From Diadema setosum (lineage: Eukaryota > Echinodermata > Echinoidea > Diadematoida > Diadematidae): a DNA stretch of 64,000 bases. The stretch lies in assembly GCA_033980235.1 (NCBI GenBank), contig CM067077.1, positions 9,208,602 through 9,272,601 on the forward strand, written 5' to 3'. A program made the position numbers and the translations under genes. This document shows, piece by piece, positions 33,307 through 45,900 of this stretch. The notes beneath the pieces are model-generated. The model was not told the DNA's origin. It made no database searches and saw nothing but the letters and a program-made list of their open reading frames with translations. The stretch's first letter is position 1. Each line of letters opens with the position of its first letter.

Positions 33307-33391
33307 CCCATTGAGGACAGACTGATTTTGCTACAACATGCACTACCCATAGACCCCTGCCCGAGTATACTCAGCACTCGTCCTCAACAGG
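33307..33391 (-). mobile_element. piggyBac-like 85-bp micro-MITE, copy 5 (inverted)
   Basis: TTAA|CCCATTGAGGACAGAC...GTCCTCAACAGG|TTAA; core CCCTGCCCGAGTATACTC in reverse orientation. Confidence 0.88.
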
Positions 33392-34373
33392 TTAAAGACC
33401 CAGCAGCATGGGGAGAAGAGGTTGATCTCATTGAATCCATTTTCATTCGCTGCCCACCAGGGTACATTTAAATACCTAGACTAGTTCAGGCATGCTGGGA
33501 TAGAATTGCCTGTCGGCAAACATGTGCATCAAAGTGTACGGTCATCAGTAAAATTCAAATCCAGTCGAAATTCATTGGCTGTGTGTGTACTACATAGAGA
33601 TTACAGCTAGCTGTAATTTGTTGCGAGGGTTCCTGATGATACCAGCTGTGGAGTGACTCCACAGATGCCAAAGACCACTCAAGTCAACTCTACACTTTCC
33701 CAAGGCCGCAAGAAAGCCCTGAAGAGGACCTGTCACAGGGCTGAAAACTGGGCAATGACATCAAAGGCATTCAAAGTTAACAAACACTATTTCCGCTGGC
33801 TCCTCCATCTTGTCATAATTACATGCATGTATATAGATCGATATGAAAGTACATAAGTTATCAATATAGTTGCATGCATCCATGGAATACATGTATAGGA
33901 CACAGAAAGTATTGACCTCAATGTTTACTGCATCAAATCCATCTAGAATAGCCATCTGTCTCTAACAACCCAATTTTGTGTTTCCCTCGAGCAGTTGTTG
34001 CAAACCAGGTTGACTCTTGCTTATATCCATGTATTGATATGTGGAAGGACTCAAATTGTTACATAACAGTCATCTTAAAAATATCAGTGTCCCTGCTGTC
34101 AAAAAATAAAAGCAATGAACTAAAATAATGTCAGCTAATAAGCTATGATGCATTATTAGTAAAAAACAAAACAAAAACAAAACAAAAAACAAATAAACCT
34201 GATCTGTGCATTTTCAGAAATTGAGCTTGAAAGTCTTCCAGTCTTGTCTACAATATATGCCCACAACATAAAAAAAAAAGGGGGGAGGGTCCTGAGATGT
34301 TTATGATAAAGAGCAAAGCACTGAGAACAAAAGAAACATAATATGCTTGACAGCCTTCATTTTCTTTGACAAA

Positions 34374-34404
<31 letters not shown>

Positions 34405-34643
34405 TGACCGACTTTTGCATCCCTCCCCTATTACTAAAGCAAAAGAGAAAAAAAAAGTACAGATGCCTATAGATACAGATCTATATTGTGTGTTAGGAAA
34501 TATAAATATAAAAGAGTGACACAATTTGGTCCATCAGAACCCCGAGATATCTGACTGGATCCACATGAGTTAGATCTAGCTCCGACTAGATGCGAGTGGA
34601 TCTTTTTTGTGTAGTAGTGCTGCAAAATTATGACCAAAGTTAT

Positions 34644-34873
34644 TACAGTATACGCCGAATATTTCACGAGTTTTAACTTTTGCAAATTTTGCAAGTCAGG
34701 TCGGATTCGCGAATTTAAAAACATGTGAAAATAATAACTGTGATCCCAATATGAATGTGACCTGCACACATGCATACATTTCTCTGTTCAGCGCTGTATT
34801 CCACAATCGAAATTGTCAGGAAGTCCCGATTTGTGCCAAATTAGACTCATTAAATATATGGCGTGTACTGCTC
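34644..34873 (+). mobile_element. dispersed TTTGCGAATTT repeat, copy 3
   Basis: ACAGTATACGCCGAATATTT start, TTTTGCAAGTCAGGTCGGAT, GAAATTGTCAGGAAGTCCCG; closing TGGCGTGTACTG. Confidence 0.7.
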
Positions 34874-34934
34874 TGCAATGACCAGGTTATGTTTCCTCAC
34901 CTCTGGCCAGTCACTGACCTCCACAGGATCCTCC

Positions 34935-35350
34935 GCAATGATATCTTTAAAAATAGTGAATCAATCCAAATACAAATTCAGGGTATGAAACTATAACTCA
35001 TTGCCTGCATCTTACAGAAAACTCCATTCGATTTGCTTCAGTGGTCAAAGAAAAATGAGCAATTTTGTAAAGGACATCAAGAATCTCTTCCTCCAAGTTC
35101 TATTGTATTCACACACACACACACACACACACAATCATCGAAGTGCTAAACTTGGAAGAATCAGACTCATGGCATGCTTTACAACTTTTCACATTTCTCT
35201 GTGACCACTTAACCAAGTTGAACGGGGTTTTCTGCAAAATAGAGAGCTTTGCACGACCCTGTAGCTAAACAGTTTAATCATATTGGGTGTTATCAATGCG
35301 AACATTTGATTGTAATTTTTTTTTTTTTTGGGGGGGGGGGCATACTGTAC
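34935..35350 (+). repeat. about 400-bp dispersed repeat, copy 2
   Basis: Same blocks as 12025-12440. It differs mainly by an (AC)n expansion at 35109-35132. Confidence 0.8.
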
Positions 35351-35499
35351 AGTATCAGACAACATCAGCCGCCATATTTATGTAAGTCCAAGTATATAAT
35401 CACACACCACAATTTACGACTAGGTCTAGTCAACCCAAAATATATTGTTCTACCTCGCCCCCCATTCATAACGTGGAAATGATGTCGAGTCTAACCCCA

Positions 35500-37380
35500 C
35501 TTAACACCAAGGAGGTAGGCCTACTATCTCCTTGCAAAAATCAGTTCCGCCTTGTTTCAAATTATGCATGAACTGAAGTTTGATCCAATATTAAAAACCT
35601 TATTTTAATATCATATCAAGACTCAACCGCCATTCACCCGGTCATTGTAACCTGTATTGACCATGTTGTGGATATTTGCTGTATCTTGAAATTGATGCTG
35701 AGAGAGTGAGAAACCTCTCAAATAAAATACCAGTACCCTGGTTTGACCGAAAGATCGGTCTGTATCTGGTCATCGGGGATATGTTCCGCGGAGACTGCGT
35801 CTGGCTTCACGGATCCCCTCCTACGGAGGAGAGTGATAACATTTAAAAAAAAATAAGTAAAAGAGTCCTCCACGCCTCCGGACAGACGGCTCTTTCTGTC
35901 TATACCCTGGTACACTTTGTTCGACATATATTCACTGTGTACCTTGTCACGCTCACAAGCCATTCCTTCAGCATTAACCTGAATCCCTGGTAATTTAATA
36001 CTCAACAGTAGTGTCCATACCTGTGCAGATGAGTGTGTATGGCAAGCTATGGCAATAATTTCTGAAGTAAAACCCTGCTTGCAACAAAAAGCTGCTGATA
36101 TCTGAACACCATTCAAAACTAACTAACAAAACAAACAAATTTAAAGAGCTAATTAACACAGCACGAGGCTCACACCGTCACAGATGTCAGATTCTATAAC
36201 TTCTGTGTAGGCCTAGTGTCACTGCAGTCTCCCAAAATAATTTGTGGACACTTGATTGCAGAAACGTATTAACTGAGCTGAGGTCTGAGTGGCCCAGCAA
36301 AAGGCAATACAACCATCAAATCTTATTGTTTGCGGGTAATTAACAGTTAGGAGATACTGTTCTAACGTTAATGTGTTAGATTTTACCCTGGTCCCTGGTA
36401 CTGGATCAGTTCAGAAACTCACAGAGAAATCATAGACATTAGACTTTGCATGATTGATGATGATATTCAGACTCCAAAGAGAGAGATAGCATTTAGTGCA
36501 GTAATAACCGGTTAGGTAAATTACTCCTGAAAGTTGCAGTAACGTTAAGAATTCTACAGCTCACGTATGTGACTACGAAAAGTGATTCCTAACGTTAGTG
36601 ATACTAGAGTTATGAATATAGGACTTGGCGGAAGTAAATTTAAATAATCGTAATCATTTCTGAAAAATCCCGCTTCTGAAGTTCTGTTCTATGCCTGGTC
36701 GTTGCACTAACCCAATTTCGGTGTCCACTTAGGCGACAGGCTACAAGTAGTACAACTTCACGCATAAGAAAATCGGGCGTCGGACGTCTTGGCTAACCCA
36801 GTACCTGGACGTGGACTTCGCACGGACTGGAAGACGTTCCTGGCTGGTCGTCGATCAGCAGCATCATTGTGGTGAGCCAGTGAGACTCGCTGTACTGTGT
36901 GGACTGTATGCACGGTTGGGGAAAACCTACGGGGAAAACCCGCTGCCAGTCATCAGGAACGTCCCAGTTCCGGTACTGGTTGTACCGAAGCCAGCTGCGC
37001 ACGTACAGAGAGAGAAACGCGAACGTAGCTGCGTAGCTGCTAGAGCTAGCTGCAAAATTATTCATCTTGCTGGAAACGCAATTGTAAACAGCTCCCTCTC
37101 TTGTTCATGTTTTGTTTTTGTTTTTCGATCAAATTCTTTTCTTGACTGGATGGGAGCACAACGTTTTGGTGTGCTATGTAAGGAAATCATATTTCTTTTT
37201 GCCCGATTCGTTCATTACGTCTTGTTCATTTGTTTACTACGTTCCTCTTTACAATGTATTACAATGAAAATGTACCTAGTACATGAATACGATATCATGG
37301 ATATGACGAGTTTCATGGCAAAATGGGTTAAGCGCCACTTTTAAACTTTTTATCAGAAAGAGCAAAATAAAACCATTTCC
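35500..37380. other. intergenic, unassigned; may hold the mib2-like promoter
   Basis: Low-repeat, mid-GC DNA at 36700-37080 between the two divergent genes. ORFs of 132 aa (35718-36116, minus) and 177 aa (36811-37344, plus) have no recognisable homology and no splice or codon support, so I do not call them genes. A CpG-containing stretch here would suit a promoter. Confidence 0.25.
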
Positions 37381-37432
37381 AGTGATATCTGACTTTAACA
37401 TAACAAGGAATATTCTTAAAGTTAAGACTGCA

Positions 37433-37512
37433 AAAAAAAAAAAAAAAAAAAAAAAAAAGATATCTCGTATTTTCTTAATGTTTTGTTTGGGTTTTTTTTT
37501 TTTTTTTTTAGA
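37433..37512. repeat. poly(A) and poly(T) runs forming a potential hairpin
   Basis: About 27 A then, 33 nt later, about 18 T. Simple sequence. Confidence 0.9.
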
Positions 37513-38037
37513 AGCCGTTAATCGTAAACTATATTTCCACTCAACAAAATTGGAGTTAGCTCGTTTTTCGGTAAAACTTTTTACATGTTGCCAGTACGGT
37601 AAAACAACTGCAACAAAGGACAAATATACATAATGAGATTTAACATTTTATGATGCTTGTTGGTATAATATGAAGTGTTTGTTCGCATAAACCGATAAGT
37701 CCATTTTCGAAGATTTTGAAGTACGGTCTCTGTGATAAAGTACAAAATAAAACCTTTTAAATGATATATTGGTCACTACATTATAAAGGTACATTTTTGA
37801 AGTTATGGTCAAAAGAAGCAAAATTTTTCTTATTATTCTCTTTATTTTTCTTGACATTTAATCGCAAATATCTCCATTTGGCAAATATGGACTTATCGGT
37901 TTTTGCAAACAAACTCTTCATATACAAAAGTAGATGATAAGATAAAACATTGAAACAATATATAACCTGATGACAATGAACAAGACAAGGGCTTGCTGAG
38001 GAAAGAAAAAAAAAATAGCTGGTTGGTGACAATTTTG

Positions 38038-38096
38038 TACCCCATATATGTACCCCATATATGGGGTACATATATATACCCCATATATGGGGTGCC
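38038..38096. repeat. nested palindromes of CCCCATATATGGGG
   Basis: 38044-38075 is a perfect 32-bp palindrome centred on CCCCATATATGGGG. A second CCCCATATATGGGG lies at 38079-38092 and a half copy at 38040. Confidence 0.9.
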
Positions 38097-38234
38097 GATA
38101 TTTTACCGTCACTGCAGTTTTGAGGAAACAGAATTCATTGGTATAGGCCTACATAACGCGAGCAAATATGATAACAATCTTACCTTTTAACATCCTTGAC
38201 GTCCAAGGTGACAGCTCTCCGCTCTATTTTTTAA

Positions 38235-38590
38235 AGATCTTGTTTACCATTGTGAGCAGTGATTTAATAGTGTTCGAGTTATCACATTTGATACATATGT
38301 GTAGGACAGTGGTTGCATCACAAAACTTGGCATTCTACCACATAAAAATTTCGCAATAAAATATAAGGAGATATCACTATTTTTCTCAATAACTGGAGAC
38401 GGTTTAGTCTACAATCAATTTTATTATAACTATTGTTCATATTTTGTATATTTAACGATACTTAATAACATAATTATACTGATTACCATTTTACATTGGT
38501 TGCTTCTATACCTAACTCACATTTTAGAACTATTTTGAAGAACTAAATCTGGGTTTTTGTTTCATATGCAAATTGTAAATAATGCATTTA
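38235..38590 (+). mobile_element. TTAA-family element, subfamily 4, copy 1
   Basis: TTAA|AGATCTTGTTTACC start, then GAGCAGTGATTTAA, TACATATGTGTAGGACAGT, ATAAGGAGATATCACT and GGGTTTTTGTTTCAT, collinear with 47448-47820. Confidence 0.8.
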
Positions 38591-38624
38591 ACCTTTATGG
38601 TATCTTGACATCTGATAGAATTAT

Positions 38625-38712
38625 ATTGAATTGAATTGAATTGAATTGCAGTGCATCGAATTGAACTGAATATTGAATTGAACTAAATTGAATTGAATTG
38701 AATTGAATTGAT
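38625..38712. repeat. (GAATT)n microsatellite
   Basis: Repeated TTGAA(T/C)-type pentamers with interruptions. Confidence 0.9.
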
Positions 38713-38719
38713 TAATGAT

Positions 38720-39890
38720 AATAGGGGAGCCTACATATCTGACGTTTTCAGTTACAAATCTGTCTAACGATATTTGGTTGCCAGATGGTGTTAACAGCAG
38801 TTTGTAATCTTGAAAATTATGCGTCTATAATACAAATTAGTGTTAATAAGCTACACCTGTTATAACCGACCTTCCCTCTGATGGACACGTCTCCAGTCTA
38901 GGACTTGAAAGACAATACACTCTTTTTAAACCTACTCTCATGGCTACATGTCAACTGATTTGAGTATACGCAACTATACACCTGTTACAATTTCACAATC
39001 GCTGTATCATCACACGATGGTCAATGTTTTGGAGTAATATGTTAAGTAAGCAAAATGTAAAAGTAACTAAGAGGACGTATTATGTTCAAAAAGGGGCGCC
39101 CTTCACCGTGGGTATTACAGTAAAACGATTTTATTCCCACACAAACACCTGAGTAAAAGTGTGCGAGCCACTCAAGAATGCAACTTTCAGTTCTCTTGCA
39201 TATTATGATTGGTAAATATCATTGATAGTTGAAGCTGGTAAAGTAAAAAAGTAAAATAAGTTGATAGAATTTTTTTCAAATATCAAGTACGTTCAGGTAC
39301 AGCTCTGTATTTTTGAAGTGACATCGGAGGTGTTAATTCAATACCGCAAACGAACACCGGAAGTTTAACACCAGCTCCAGTGTTTCATTTATCTAACATC
39401 CGACTTTTTGCAGGGTTAATGGAATTTTGAAGATGAAATATATGCATTAGATTTAAGTTAATTGAGGGATTTAATCAGTACAATTTTGTATGCTTTATGA
39501 ATCCCTGGAGAAATCGTTTTATGTGATCGACATCATTTTGTACATCTCTACAATTTTAATCTGCGTATGTTTATCATGCTATATTATATTCTTCTTCTTC
39601 TTTTTTTCTGCCAGTGAAAGGCGAATTTCTGGATTTTATCAAACAATTCATTTTTTAAAACTCTCTCATTCACACATACACACACACACAGAGAGACACA
39701 CACATATTTTACATACACACTCTCACTTTATGAATCAAAGTATTTGCATCAACATTTTAGAGTTGAACATCGTATAATAATATCCCATAATAATGATGAA
39801 TGGCATCACGCAATATATGGAAAATATACAAGCCGGTGACTAAACCATTGCTGTTCATATAGATAATGAAGGAGCAGTAGGCCTATACGT

Positions 39891-39924
<34 letters not shown>

Positions 39925-42130
39925 CTTAATCTACACGTCACTGATTTGCCTTAAGATAATAGTGTTTTATCGTTATAACAATCACATATAATAGTCATAA
40001 AATTTACAAGATGATTATAGCAGTCGTTGTGGAAAAAGCGAAAACAAAGCAACAAATAAACAAAAACAAACAAACAAGCAAACAAACCCAAAAGTGACAA
40101 GAACCTTTCGTTGAAAAAAGTACAAAAACAAAATCATTATAATATTTAAGAATGAACCACCATGATAAAGAAATGTCTAGGCCTTACGACAAATCTTATA
40201 ACCAAGAAGACAAATGCGTTATTTAAAAACCAAAATAATTTATGTCTCGGGTGACTGGACAGGCATTATAACAAACGTAGACACATAGCATATTATACAG
40301 ATGGCGGAATGGTTGTGGTGTTAATACTGAGCATCTCCGACAAAGTACTCCTCTATGCTTCATAACAATCATGTATATTGATTGAGAGAATAATAAACAT
40401 AAGAAACTGGTACAAACTCAGCCAGACGTGAATGAAATATAACCCTGCAGAAAAAAAAAAATCAAGTGTAAAGAATAAGAACAAATCGCTAAGCGAGTAT
40501 AAGTGATAATGATGATGATTGTGATGATGAAATCATGGATTAGCATTTAGAATAGCGCCATTTATATGTAGACACATTCAAATGCGTCTGGCTCCTTTTA
40601 GTATCTCACATCATTCACAAGAAAATAAAATTTGTAACTTAATATGTGATTAAGAGCGATGCACAAAGAGATCTTCTGATGACTCAGAACTGTAAAGTCA
40701 AGAGAATGATAAAGTGAGATCAATAGCTTTGTGGAAACGTTAAAAGTTTGGTATTTTAAGATTCTTGTGAATAAGGTTTTGTAATAGATAGGGTTAACCA
40801 ATCACATACACTCATGCTTGTTTCTTTATTGCCGTTAACGTGCATGCAGTGTATATTTTTGTTTACATAAAAAATGCGCATTTATGAGATTTCTATAGTA
40901 TCGATTATCAAATCGTTATCCCAAATTGTTTGTAAAGAACGCAGATCTACATATCTAGACATTTTTTTTTTAAAGTTCTGTCTCGTTTAACTTCTAATAG
41001 TTCTGAAATATTACTTTATAGTCGTATCTCCTTTGAGGGACCCACAGCTTACAAAACATGTTTTTCAGTTGGTTGATACATTTTAGCTGATAATTTGATG
41101 ATTAAGGATTTAGAGATTTGTTGTATAAGAATTAGATGCTTTACGTTGAGTAAAGTATTTTCTTAGATATGAAAGAACCACTTATTTTTGTAAGACACTC
41201 AGCTGATAAATGGAGGGAAGGCGAACTGAAAACTTGAAGACATTTTTTTTTTTATTGTGCAAGTTGACTCGGCAAGTTGACTTTGGAAATACATACACCA
41301 AATATATACAGCAATACAGCCTTGAAATGAGAACGTTTCGGTGGAATTCGTGAAATAGTGGTTTTCAAGAAATTTACTCTTCTTTATTTCTAGTTAGTTT
41401 GAATTCGAACAGAAAGGGGCTGAAATCGTGGTCAATCTATTCTATCACCATGGTGGTATTTGCAAAGACTGCTTCGGAAAAACGTGAGCAGAAGATACCG
41501 TGTGAGCCCCCGCACGGTCTTATACGAGTACGTATTTGACGTGGTGGAGTATGTCTGAATAACGGAACAGCCTTCTAGTGTTTATCAATGGCCCGTTCTT
41601 GTTCAGCTGGAGAAGCCAGCAGTCGGGACAACTCGTTTACATTCTAATGCGCCTCATAGTACCATCGGGCTATCGCTAGCAACTCGCCCCGATAACTAAT
41701 ATGCAAACCCGGTGACGCTTGCGAAAAAGCAAAGAACTGTTTAGCTGTGCTGTGTGTACTATAAACGCACCGGTCATCATTTAACATAATACATGTTATA
41801 CTCTTCAAACCTATCGATTCATAGTAACCAAAGGTAAAAAAAAAATCATTTAAGTTGATAGCTGGATCCGGATCACGGATTACATTGGAAAACTCTGAAG
41901 AGAGTATACCCAGCACTGTGATGTAAATGCATCTTTATCACTACATGAAGTGACCCGCTGGAGCGCATCTCTGAATGTATGTAAATTTAAACTTGACGGC
42001 TGCTTTCCAGTCTTTTGTTGCTCTACGAAAGAATAGGACCGCGTGACCTTCAATCGAAATAGAATAGCCATCGGTTTCTGAAAAATCTGTCTCTTTCTCT
42101 TCACAATTTATCCGAAAAATAAGCATTGCT
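38720..42130. other. upstream region of dvl, nothing recognised
   Basis: AT-rich to about 41300, with an (AAC)n run at 39893-39925, an (AC)n tract near 39675-39715 and CAAA-rich runs near 40050. 41300-42130 is less AT-rich. Minus-strand ORFs at 41644-42126 overlap in different frames and show no known domain. Confidence 0.4.
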
Positions 42131-42139
42131 GATAACTGC

Positions 42140-42738
42140 AGAAGTCAACAGGAGCGGTTACCTCCCCGGTCTGCACATGATACGAGTCTTGGAAACACAG
42201 TGGTGCATTGGCTTGGATATTATCTTCTATTTCTCAAGTAAAGAGTTCTGAATAAATATCACTATCATCATCGAGATCAAAAAAAGAGCTGTACTTCTCT
42301 ACTGATTACTCGGCTCAAATGAAACGCTGCAAATCGAAAGATTTATACGCAATTGGACGCGGTCGAACTGCTCATTGGCCAAGCTATTGTACGCCGAGTT
42401 TTACATGGCGCCTGCAAACACTTCGCGCAGACCAACTGCGGTGCTCCTGTAATGCATCACACACGCAAAGTGAGTGCTTTCTACATGCATGGCAGTGAAC
42501 CTACGGCCATACTGCGCTGCACACAAAGATTGCATCGTTTCGTATACTAAGTACGGGGTTATTCTCCACGGTTTGCTGTGTGTGTGTGTGTGGGATGGTA
42601 TACAACTACGGAGCTGAGGGTTGTTCGTGGACTGTGCCTTGCTCGAAGTCGATCGCCGGCCAAACATTGTGGAAATATCTGGAAAAGAAGCTGTATTTTG
42701 TTGATTGATATTGATCTGATTCCTATGAGGTCCCTCCA
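42140..42738 (+). promoter_or_regulatory. probable dvl 5' UTR and promoter region
   Basis: Non-repetitive DNA just upstream of the dvl start. An inverted CCAAT box (CTCATTGGCC, 42371-42380) lies about 360 bp before ATG, preceded by an A/T-rich TTTATACGC at about 42341. No splice acceptor forces an upstream exon. The transcription start cannot be fixed from sequence alone. Confidence 0.35.
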
Positions 42739-42902
42739 ATGATGGAGGAGACGAAGATTATATATCATATAGACGATGAAGACACTCCATATCTTGTGAA
42801 ATTACCGATACCTGCCGCGGATGTTACACTCGGAGATTTCAAGAATGTTCTCAATCGCCCTAACTACAAATTCTTCTTCAAATCTATGGACGATGACTTC
42901 GG
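42739..42902 (+). CDS. dvl: dvl exon 1: start and N-terminal DIX
   Basis: Encodes [20 protein letters not shown] and [11 protein letters not shown]...[11 protein letters not shown], the DIX strands and helix. ATG ATG GAG start. Donor GGGTGAGT. Confidence 0.97.
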
Positions 42903-45900
42903 GTGAGTTATAAATTGAGTCAGTACGGCTCCGCAACTCGCCAGACGTGCCCTGGAATGTGGAGAAGAATATTGTCACGATGCTGTGGCTAGATATGGTG
43001 TCAAAGATTATAGCAGAAAGGGAATTGTCAGCAGTGAAAAACACAGAACGAAATCTGAAGTTGGGTGTTTGTGTAGTGGGAGACCAATTTCTACGCACAG
43101 GGGTCCCGCACCGATGGTGATATATACGGTGCTGCTACTCTGCTAGCTGCTGGCTGCGCTGCTGTAGCTGCTTGCAATTGCATGGCAGGCTGCTGCGGAG
43201 CTGCCGGGCGTGACCTCATTTCACATTTTTAGTCGCGATATTAGATCTATATCGCGTCTAACGTCTGCTCCACAATTTTCCCCTTGTTTATGTTTAGTAA
43301 AGACCACTGTAACACACTCCGGGAATAGTGATCTATACGATGAAGCGTGAATACAATGTAGGCCTATCTGTGTAGTGTACTCAGAGCAGAGTCAGAGCAG
43401 AGTCAGATCACGAATGCCGCCTGCGCCTGCAGCCTGCCCTGGCCTGGGTCGTGTATTCAAGAGGCAAACAGTTCAGACAATCAGAGTTGGGGTCCTACAC
43501 TTAGACTCTAATTCTGAATTTGCAGTTTGCATTCGATTTACATAGTAGTGATTGAGTGAACAATTCATAATTACCTAAAGTTTAGACTCTACATCTAGTT
43601 AACTTAAAGTTAAGAAAACTTAAGAGGGTTCTCTAGACAGTTAATGATGTTAAAATGTGTGTTAGGGTAGAAAAGGAGGTCATTGCCAATTGGTCATTTG
43701 AGTACAAACACTTTTGACCAGTCTACGTCGACAGTAGAGCTCTAAATTTACAGGAATACAGCTACAGGAAAAGAGTACCTTTTTGGACAGCCACCGCAAT
43801 TGGTGTATACTGAGTTATACACTGCCCTTGGCCTTGACCCTTGGCCGTGTGAGCTTATGCATGGATGCACGCACGCACATTTGCTATTACCGAAGTAGTG
43901 GAGTACAGTAGTACCCCGTTAAAAGAGTTCCGCAAAACATGGCACAACCTCTGACCTGAGAGATGTTGCGTGTTCACCCCAGATGAAATAGGGTCTCTAA
44001 ATGGTCGCGTTACAAAGCGTCTGGGGTGACTCTGAGCTAAAGATCACGTTAGACAGCCCAGTGCAAGTCTGGCACAACCTAGCACAAAGTTGTGCTTTGA
44101 GGGGATTCTAAAGGGGCTCTAGGGTGAATGTGACACAAACTTCTGGTGACCTGCGCTGTTTGTGGTGGAAGGCTCATGCATGTATGTGCGTACAAGAAAC
44201 TGCCGCCTTGAGAGAGGAGAAATGCTTGCCCATCGCCGGTTTCCACAGAAACGTTTGCCGACCTCGTGCTAGAGAACTAGGGAAGTCCTAAAGGAGGTCT
44301 CTCCCAAAGGAACTCTTGCCCAGCTTCAGATGCATTTGGAATTTACTGATTCTAAACTCCAATCCTGTACAAACTACAATATTTTGCAGTGGTTGGGAAG
44401 ACTTCCTTTTGGGACAGCCTTAAAGGGATGGTATAGTTTTGGTTGAGATGGGGGAATTCAGATTTTAACTTTTTACAAGATCAATAGAAGCCACCACTTA
44501 CATTGTATGAAATATTAAAGAGCATTAATCTAAGAGGAAGTTTATTTGATGAAAGTTGGTTTTGAACTGGTTGAGGTATATGTAAAACAAAGTGAAACAA
44601 AGTAGTCCTAATAAAAGGTGGGTCCCCCCCCCCCCCCCCCCTTTTATAAGGACCTCTTTGTTTATGGATATCTCGGCCATCTTTTTGGGGCCACCAAAAT
44701 GTCAGATTTAAAGAATTTAGTGGCCTGAAGGGACCAGCTGACACAAAAAAAGTTAGGGTCAAGCCCTCTATTAACTCTTTAGAGTGTGTGCACATGAGTA
44801 AACCATATATTGCAGTGTACGTCTAGTTGTGCGTCTAGTTGTCAAGAGACCTTGGACGTGGTACATGAACAGCAAAAGCACTCGATACACGTGTCAAACT
44901 GACACAGGCAATTCCAAAGGATGTACACGTGTATTTGTCTAGTGTATACCTACTTGGCTCACCAATACCATGGTACTTGAAAGATTTCAAAATTTATAGA
45001 AAATTGGTTGGAAGAATTGAAGGAGTACTATAAGGTCATTCATATCCTTTATAGCACACTGTACAATTTTGTACTGAATATCTCACAGCTATGAAAGAAG
45101 AAAACTGCATTGTACACTGTAGATTTCATCATAATACATATTAACATGATCATGTGAGTGTTATGCAGTGTAAACGTGGAAATATTTATATTGCCAGGAG
45201 GTCTGAAAATGGCTGATTATAAATGCTGTCAAGTTGTCATAACATTGATTCTTGCAGGCATAATTTGTTTAGTCTTCACAATCCAACCATTTTTAAGGGC
45301 CATTCCAGGGCTGTGTTCAGATGTTCACTGATGTAGACTGCGATCAATATTTCTTTCTTTCTTTTTGTCAGATTGCATGCCAAAACATGATTTTTGCTTT
45401 ATACCCCAGGGCATCAGGCCTTTTTTTTTTTTTTTTCCTGGGCCGTGTTATGGATAAATGAATTCTGTGGATAATACTGAAATGCACACTGCTGTTATTG
45501 CGTTATTATTTATTATCTGCATTTATTGCTTATGATGTTCAGACGTGCTATATTTTATAGTTTTGTTTACCTACAATGCACAATGTGTAAGGGTGGTCTA
45601 TCATATTGTGCGGCATGACAACACTCTTTATAACTGTTTCTCGACCTCATTGCCCAGTAGGCCAGCCAGATTGTAAATTCACCCCTTTCATATTTCAGTT
45701 TATGGTCCGTAATGATAGTTTCTTGTCTTTCCTTTATCCCTCCCTGTGCCTCCTTCCATGAAATAAAAGGATTCACAGATATCAAAGGTGAAGCAGTACA
45801 TCTGTATTTATATACAAACCTGCTTATAATTTGTATGAATGTCGTTAAATTTGTGCGTTAGTACAGTTGTAAATCAATTCAGCGTACTCTTGTGTACTGT

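Noticed and set aside
35718..36116. 132-aa minus-strand ORF
   Set aside because: No homology recognised, and no phase-compatible link to mib2 exon 1.
36811..37344. 177-aa plus-strand ORF between the genes
   Set aside because: No recognisable domain and low-complexity hydrophobic end. I judge it a chance ORF, though the region may carry the promoter of the mib2-like gene.
41644..42126. overlapping minus-strand ORFs upstream of dvl
   Set aside because: Three frames overlap with stops between them, and the longest begins at GTG. No domain or splice evidence.
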